NCBI GenBank assembly: GCA_028285005.1
Contig: JANQQP010000017.1
Location: 45,045 to 109,044, forward strand
Origin: Dehalococcoidia bacterium
Lineage (GTDB): Bacteria; Chloroflexota; Dehalococcoidia; Lucifugimonadales; Lucifugimonadaceae
DNA: 64,000 bases
Direction of reading: 5' to 3'
This document shows, piece after piece, positions 59,749 through 64,000 of the stretch (the first letter of the stretch is position 1; each line of letters begins with the position of its first letter). The notes under the pieces are model-generated. The model was not told the DNA's origin. It saw only the letters and a program-made list of their open reading frames with translations, and ran no database searches. Made by a program: the position numbers and the translations under genes.

Positions 59749-60015
59749 TCTCGGTCAATTGACGAGCCTTCTGAAACACGATTAACCCGGCGCCACCTGA
59801 TCGGATTGGCCGAGTATGCGCGATTGGGACTGCCGATCCATCCACTGAACTGACTAGAATTCAGAACGCCACTATGGCGACATCTAATGAAAAACCATTA
59901 GAAATCTGGACAAGCCGAGATCCGTGGCGCCGCGTCTCAGGAGTTCGCTGGCGCGTAGAACAGCCGAACGAGTAGTCGGGCATTCGATGAAGCGCCTTAA
60001 CGGCACCAGAAATCG

Positions 60016-60765
60016 TTACATGAGTCGTGCTTGCTGTTCGGCGGGGTCCAAAAGTTTCGGATTGTCCGCACCGTCGTTCGGGAGCTTATTGACCATGTGA
60101 TATGTCCAACCGTCCCATGGGATTGGACCGAAGAACTGCTTGAGCCCATCTACATCGTTCGTCATTGGATCAAGCCACAGAGTCTCAGCCTCGGTCGACT
60201 GAAGCACTACAGGCATCCGCTTGCGTTCCGGGTTCCAGTGCAGTGGGCGCATGAAATCGTTTGGCTCCGTCGTGATGATTGAGCAGCCGGTCGTCGACTC
60301 GCCCGTGAACTTATCTGTCCAGGTCTCGTACAGACCTGCGAACGCGATCAGCCGGCCGTCGGGAGGATGGATGTAAGCGGGTTGTCCGCCTCGCACCGGC
60401 CACTCGTAGAACCCGCTGGCCGGGATCAGACAGCGTCGAGACTTGATCGCACCTCGCCAGGTAGCGGATGAGAGCCCGTCGTCCCTTGCGTTGATGATGT
60501 CTTTCAGACGCCCGTGTTTCGGGTCATCCGGGTTGTACCAGGCTGGCGTGAACCCCCACCTCATCACCTCCAGCTCGCGTTCACCGTCACGGTTTGTGAT
60601 GACCGGGACCTGGTTCGTTGGCCGGATGTGGAAGTTTCTCTTGACTTCGAGAACCCGCCCCTCTTCGAACAGCTGCTTCCACACCTCGCGGCTGAACTCC
60701 TTCCAGTAGAAGAAGCGCGAGTACACGCCGGTGTGATCCTCGATCAGGACGAATCTTCCACACAT
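60016..60765 (-). CDS. SOS response-associated peptidase family (SRAP/HMCES/YedK)
   Basis: 249 residues. The protein begins MCGRF, with Cys2 the residue that forms a covalent crosslink with abasic sites in single-stranded DNA. IINARDDGL carries the conserved Asn, and IPASGFYEWP the conserved Glu. The last active-site motif, usually H-x-RMP, reads ERKRMPVVL, so the His appears to be Arg. FHIRPTNQVPVI and MRWGFTPAWYNP are typical. An insertion of about 25 residues near the N-terminus (VYSRFFYWKEFSREVWKQLF) is longer than in short members. Likely protects abasic sites during replication. The reading frame is intact and the start is fixed by MCGRF. Confidence 0.93.
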   Translation of the reverse strand: MCGRFVLIEDHTGVYSRFFYWKEFSREVWKQLFEEGRVLEVKRNFHIRPTNQVPVITNRDGERELEVMRWGFTPAWYNPDDPKHGRLKDIINARDDGLSSATWRGAIKSRRCLIPASGFYEWPVRGGQPAYIHPPDGRLIAFAGLYETWTDKFTGESTTGCSIITTEPNDFMRPLHWNPERKRMPVVLQSTEAETLWLDPMTNDVDGLKQFFGPIPWDGWTYHMVNKLPNDGADNPKLLDPAEQQARLM

Positions 60766-60996
60766 TGCCTAGCTGATCCTGCCAATCATTCGATTCGGGT
60801 GTTTGGCGAACTCTGACGACTCTGGAATGTCGCGCCAACAGCGCGCACGCTCGCCCGGCGACCTATTTTCGCCTAGCAGCCCGCGGGATGTCGCAGCGGT
60901 TGGACGTGCATTGGATAGGTCAACGAAAGGTTAGCAATTCACCGAATCGCATCCAGTCACCATGGCGTCGAACCGAATGAGTTCAACAAGGAAGTA

Positions 60997-61032
60997 TGGT
61001 GGCGAGGGGCGGACTCGAACCGCCGACACATG
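60997..61032 (-). repeat. Duplicate of the tRNA-Phe 3' end (att-like site)
   Basis: 36 bases identical to 63625-63660 apart from one change (G for C at the fifth base). It covers the CCA end, acceptor strand and T arm of tRNA-Phe, in the same orientation as the gene. It is not a functional tRNA because the remaining half is absent. Confidence 0.85.
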
Positions 61033-61222
61033 AGTGGGCAGCGTTCGGTTTGCGTAGTCAGAAGAGTTCAGCGACTCTGTGCTTCGTCTCTGTTGCATGC
61101 GGCAAAACGAGCCCTGCGCTAAGGCTGCAGAAATCACAAGATTGGCAAAACTCACCGAGCACCGACTGCGGAGTTCGTCCGCACCGCTACGGTAGTTCCT
61201 GCGTGTCTCTTCGGGTCGAACG

Positions 61223-61996
61223 CTACTGCATTCTCAGCTTGACTATCCACGCAGCGAGAGCGATGAAAACTGCAGATACGCCGAGGACTATCGCCGCCTC
61301 GATCAACTGGAACTCCCAGAACCTGTCTCTAACCATGCGTGTTGTCTCATCGATCACTATGGTCTGGTCAGATCCCCTTAGTGCGGTGCCGATTAAGATC
61401 TGGGCGGTGACGAACACGACTAAGCCCAGCAGTGCGGCCACTATCGAACGTTTTGTCAAAGCGCCGATTCCCAGAGTCGAAGCGAACGCAAGGGCCGCGT
61501 AGCTCAGCGGGATGGCACCCTTGAAAGCGAAGCTCTCAAGGTGATGATGTGAAATCGGATCCAGTCGGTCGAGAGGCGAAAACCACCACGTCATCATCAT
61601 GGTGAACGTGATAGCGAATGCGGAGAGAGCCAGTAGGGCAATACCAAGTTTCGTCCACAGCCACCGGTCCCGGCTAATGCTCTGCGTCCATGACAGTCTG
61701 TACGTTCTGCGATCGAACTCGAAGACGATCGGTGCTGCCAGTATGACCCCCAGTATGCCTGGAAAGAATATGAACCACGTCGTGACCCGTTGTGGGCTGT
61801 CGTAGGCGTTCTGGATCGGTTCTTTCAGGTCCCAACACCCAAACGGGTCAGTGCTGAGACAGGAAGCAAGTCCAGAGCTGTTGAAGGCATCGTGTCCCTG
61901 GAGCCCTGTTGGGATGAGATAGGCAGCAAGGGCGACTAGCATCCCGACTACCAGTAAGAGCTCAGTCCTGTATTGCCGCCACGTGATCCAGATCAT
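61223..61996 (-). CDS. ABC-2-type transporter permease
   Basis: 257 residues with about six membrane helices: LLLVVGMLVALAAYLIPTG, TWFIFFPGILGVILAAPIVF, LGIALLALSAFAITFTMMMT, AIPLSYAALAFASTLGIGAL, IVAALLGLVVFVTAQILIG and AIVLGVSAVFIALAAWIV. FEFDRRTYRLSWTQSISRDR after helix 2 is typical of ABC-2 permeases in GntR-controlled drug or stress exporters. The ATG overlaps the ATPase stop by four bases. It is the last gene of the island operon; the 190 bases to the att-like repeat hold no gene. Confidence 0.88.
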   Translation of the reverse strand: MIWITWRQYRTELLLVVGMLVALAAYLIPTGLQGHDAFNSSGLASCLSTDPFGCWDLKEPIQNAYDSPQRVTTWFIFFPGILGVILAAPIVFEFDRRTYRLSWTQSISRDRWLWTKLGIALLALSAFAITFTMMMTWWFSPLDRLDPISHHHLESFAFKGAIPLSYAALAFASTLGIGALTKRSIVAALLGLVVFVTAQILIGTALRGSDQTIVIDETTRMVRDRFWEFQLIEAAIVLGVSAVFIALAAWIVKLRMQ

Positions 61997-62877
61997 GCTG
62001 TGATTCCGATCGGATTGTTCCGGCTCCGTTCAAGGTAGGCAAGAATCACGTCTTCCAACGAAGGCTCGTGCACCGACCAGGAGTCCCCAAGAACCAGCGG
62101 AGCTTCGAGGTTGACGAGCGTCGCGACCTGCCGTCCAGTCCGACTGCGGCTTATCACTGTGTGGACGATTGAAGAAAGGACCTCTTCTTCCGCCGGACCG
62201 ACAACGTACCGATGAGATGCAAGTACACTCTCGATCTCACCGATCAGTTGGATGGTTCCGTCGGCGATGACCAAAATGGAGTCGCACACCCGCTCGAGGT
62301 CTTCCAGTGTGTGAGACGACAGTACGATGGAAGCGTTGGTTTCGGCTGCAGTCACCATCAGGGTTTGCAGGAACTCGCGGCGGGCCAGGGGATCAAACGA
62401 GGCCACCGGTTCGTCAAGCAGAACGACGTCGGGCCTTTTCGCTAGCGCGAGGATGAGCGCTATCTGCGCGCGTTGGCCACCCGACAACTTGCCGATCTTC
62501 TTGTTTAGAGGAAAGCCCAGTTGGGCAACCCGGGCATTAGCAAACTCATCATCCCAACGTGGGTTCAGGTTCTTCCCGAATCTCAGCATCTCTGCCACTG
62601 AGAATCCGCCAAACAGCGGATGCTCCTGAGCAGTGAAGCCTACGCGCTGAAGCACATCTGCCGGGTTCTTCAGTGGTGAGGAACCGAATATCTCGATGGA
62701 GCCTTCAGTTGGGCTGAGAAGTCCAACCGCAAGCTCGAGCAGTGTTGACTTTCCAGATCCATTCGGCCCCACCAGGGCTGTGATCTGTCCTGCCTGAAGG
62801 CTAAATGTGCAGTTACGCAGCGCCCAGTGTGCCCCGAATCGCTTCCCCAGGTTCTTCGCCTCAAGCACCGCGCTCAT
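61993..62877 (-). CDS. ABC transporter ATP-binding protein
   Basis: 294 residues. Walker A ALVGPNGSGKSTLLELAVG, signature KLSGGQRAQIALILALAKRP, Walker B VVLLDEPVASFDPLARREFL and the H-loop IVLSSHTLEDLERVCDS are intact. A C-terminal extension of about 80 residues follows. It overlaps both neighbours by four bases (GntR upstream, permease downstream), so the three proteins are translationally coupled as in YtrA-type efflux operons. The exported compound is not evident. Confidence 0.95.
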   Translation of the reverse strand: MSAVLEAKNLGKRFGAHWALRNCTFSLQAGQITALVGPNGSGKSTLLELAVGLLSPTEGSIEIFGSSPLKNPADVLQRVGFTAQEHPLFGGFSVAEMLRFGKNLNPRWDDEFANARVAQLGFPLNKKIGKLSGGQRAQIALILALAKRPDVVLLDEPVASFDPLARREFLQTLMVTAAETNASIVLSSHTLEDLERVCDSILVIADGTIQLIGEIESVLASHRYVVGPAEEEVLSSIVHTVISRSRTGRQVATLVNLEAPLVLGDSWSVHEPSLEDVILAYLERSRNNPIGITA

Positions 62878-63266
62878 ACTCGTTCCTCAGCCACAGTTGC
62901 CTGCATGGCGGACTCAAACAGTGCGACGATCGTCTCGTCATCAAGATTCGCTTCCCTGGCTCGCTCAAGCCACTCAGCCAGCGACTGTTGCAGCTCAGGA
63001 TGAACCGATACCGCCGGGCCAACGAGTGACTGCTTAACGAACGTTCCAACGCCCGGGGTAGACTCGATCAGACCCTGCCGTTCCAGTTCCCGATAGGCCT
63101 TCTGCACCGTATTGGGATTTATCGCAAGATGCCCAACAACAGTCTTGATCGTAGGCAGCTGGTCACCTACGCGCATCCTGTCGAGCAAGAGGGCTTGCCG
63201 GACCTGGTTGACCAACTGCATGTATGGACTTGTGCCACTGCGCCGGTCGAGAAAGAACTCGATCAT
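62874..63266 (-). CDS. GntR-family (YtrA-type) transcriptional repressor
   Basis: 130 residues. The winged helix occupies the first 75 residues: SPYMQLVNQVRQALLLDRMR, VGDQLPTIKTVVGHLAINPN, TVQKAYRELERQGLIEST and GVGTFV. The C-terminal part is only about 50 residues, the short YtrA type that controls linked ABC transporters. ATG 63266 is chosen because AGGTG lies about six bases upstream; GTG 63272 is the frame limit. An AT-rich promoter lies immediately upstream and probably contains its operator. Confidence 0.92.
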   Translation of the reverse strand: MIEFFLDRRSGTSPYMQLVNQVRQALLLDRMRVGDQLPTIKTVVGHLAINPNTVQKAYRELERQGLIESTPGVGTFVKQSLVGPAVSVHPELQQSLAEWLERAREANLDDETIVALFESAMQATVAEERV

Positions 63267-63624
63267 GCTCACACCTGATTAACTAGTGTATTAGTATAAT
63301 AGTAAAACAGTATGAGCCATGATGCAAATGGAATCTGGTTCAGGTACCGCCTCGACCGTCGACACCCGGCCCAGATTCTGGGCTTCGCGCTTCCCAAAAA
63401 AGTACGGTGCTGCCCGTTTCCCTGACTGATGCTGGCTGAGTGCTGCTGAATAACTCTGCACCGGGACAGCAGAGTGTCGAAAGAAATACCTTCATGGCGG
63501 CAAGTGCCGTGGAGATGCTCCAAAGGCAAAAGGCATCCGCATCTCGCCGCCGCTGCTACTCCAACATGCAACGAACACTAGCCAGAGGTTATGAAGTCTA
63601 GGAAATGAGCGCGGAGAATCGAAA
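63267..63624. promoter_or_regulatory. Promoter/operator region of the GntR-ABC operon
   Basis: No gene is supported in these 358 bases. At 63283-63312 an AT-rich tract contains, on the minus strand, TATACT as a candidate -10 and ACTA/TAGT-type partial palindromes (ACTATTATACTAATACACTAGT region), fitting a GntR operator over the promoter. No clear -35 at normal spacing. Confidence 0.5.
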
Positions 63625-63700
63625 TGGTGCCGAGGGGCGGACTCGAACCGCCGACACATGGATTTTCAGTCCATTGCTCTACCAACTGAGCTACCTCGGC
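63625..63700 (-). tRNA. tRNA-Phe (anticodon GAA)
   Basis: On the minus strand the acceptor GCCGAGG pairs with CCTCGGC, the D arm is GCTCAGTTGGTAGAGC, the anticodon stem ATGGA/TCCAT encloses CTGAAAA (anticodon GAA) and the T arm is GGCGGTTCGAGTCCGCC. CCA is encoded. Its 3' end is duplicated at 60997-61032. Confidence 0.96.
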
Positions 63701-63906
63701 CTATGTCGTCGTTTGGCGCGTCGGCCGTCCTGGTTGACGCCGGTGGCGTCGGTGAGGCGGCACGTGTGCGCTAGATCGGGCGGAAGCTGACTTGCTAAAC
63801 GGGTCTGCTTCGGCGGGTCTCTGCTGCGACTGGCGGGCGATAGACCATCGTATTCGCTGCCGGGCGGGCAGGCAAGCTGAGTTGCATCGCCGATTACTAT
63901 GATCTT

Positions 63907-64000
63907 GACCGCAGACCGCAGACCGCAGACCGCAGACCGCAGACCGCAGACCGCAGACCGCAGACCGCAGACCGCAGACCGCAGACCGCAGACCGCAGAC
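63907..64000. repeat. Heptanucleotide tandem repeat (GACCGCA)n
   Basis: A 7-bp unit repeats perfectly about 13.4 times and runs off the window end. The unit is not a multiple of three and no open frame of note crosses it, so it is non-coding as far as visible. Confidence 0.97.

Larger units (their letters stand above)
60997..63660. mobile_element. Small genomic island at tRNA-Phe
   Basis: A 2.6-kb segment bounded by the intact tRNA-Phe 3' end and a 36-bp direct copy of it. It carries a GntR-ABC transporter operon and no integrase. The pattern is what integrase-mediated insertion at a tRNA 3' end leaves, with the integrase gene lost or never part of the segment. Alternative: a local duplication of the tRNA end. 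Confidence 0.55.

Noticed and set aside
63605-63790. Open frame reading through the complement of tRNA-Phe
   Set aside because: Product of antisense tRNA sequence, a common false annotation.
63907-64000. CRISPR array
   Set aside because: The unit is 7 bp with no spacers, so it is a simple tandem repeat.

Overview
The window reads as a chromosomal segment of a GC-rich bacterium, most likely a member of the Chloroflexota close to the Dehalococcoidia/SAR202 lineages. This is an inference from gene content: a type IV pilus assembly operon with no secretin gene next to it, a CaiB-type CoA-transferase, a CurA-like reductase, an enolase-superfamily protein, a split-barrel flavoprotein of the deazaflavin nitroreductase type, and many OmpR/PhoB regulators. 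No rRNA or ribosomal protein gene is present to settle it. Starts are a mixture of ATG, GTG and TTG, and several genes overlap by 1-4 bases.

Layout. 1-1230 is the end of an Lhr-type helicase. 1338-3335 is a PhoB-like regulator/kinase pair. 4029-12798 is a type IV pilus operon: LuxR-type regulator, PilB/GspE ATPase, PilC/GspF, two pseudopilins, a large exported pilus-associated protein, a PilO-like protein and a PilM-PilN fusion. 12814-24315 is a housekeeping and accessory mix: MocA oxidoreductase, M19 dipeptidase, a DCC-family redox protein read through two UGA codons, a degenerate DnaQ-like protein, tRNA-Leu, tRNA-Gly with a small insertion, and a CurA-like reductase. 24801-28621 is a signalling cluster of one kinase, two OmpR regulators and a receiver-like protein. 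28918-35714 holds yvcK, a SipW-like signal peptidase, and a minus-strand operon of an exported protein, a histidine kinase and a giant HEFGH metalloprotease. 36139-43576 is metabolic (CaiB, crotonase, SDR and NmrA proteins, enolase superfamily) and holds a second UGA-interrupted redox gene. 43801-59748 carries large signalling and surface proteins: a LuxR-ATPase, a SLATT-like membrane protein, a class III cyclase-ATPase-TPR protein and a 1683-residue protein with two TIR domains, one membrane segment and a very large predicted extracellular part. 60016-63700 has an SRAP protein and a small ABC-transporter island bounded by a duplicated tRNA-Phe end.

Most notable points. (1) Two genes are interrupted only by in-frame UGA codons that fall exactly on redox-motif cysteines: the DCC motif (UxxU, 15708-16124) and a peroxiredoxin-like lipoprotein (UxxC, 39873-40505). 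Each has a hairpin at the position expected for a bacterial SECIS, so this organism probably uses selenocysteine, and the UxxU DCC protein may be an undescribed diselenide/selenol protein. (2) The TIR-TIR-membrane-surface protein has the layout of a receptor. (3) Two tRNA genes have their 3' ends duplicated downstream, bounding insertions of about 0.9 and 2.6 kb. (4) A 187-bp element with perfect 33-bp inverted ends, plus at least two families of palindromic intergenic repeats, lies in the gene gaps.
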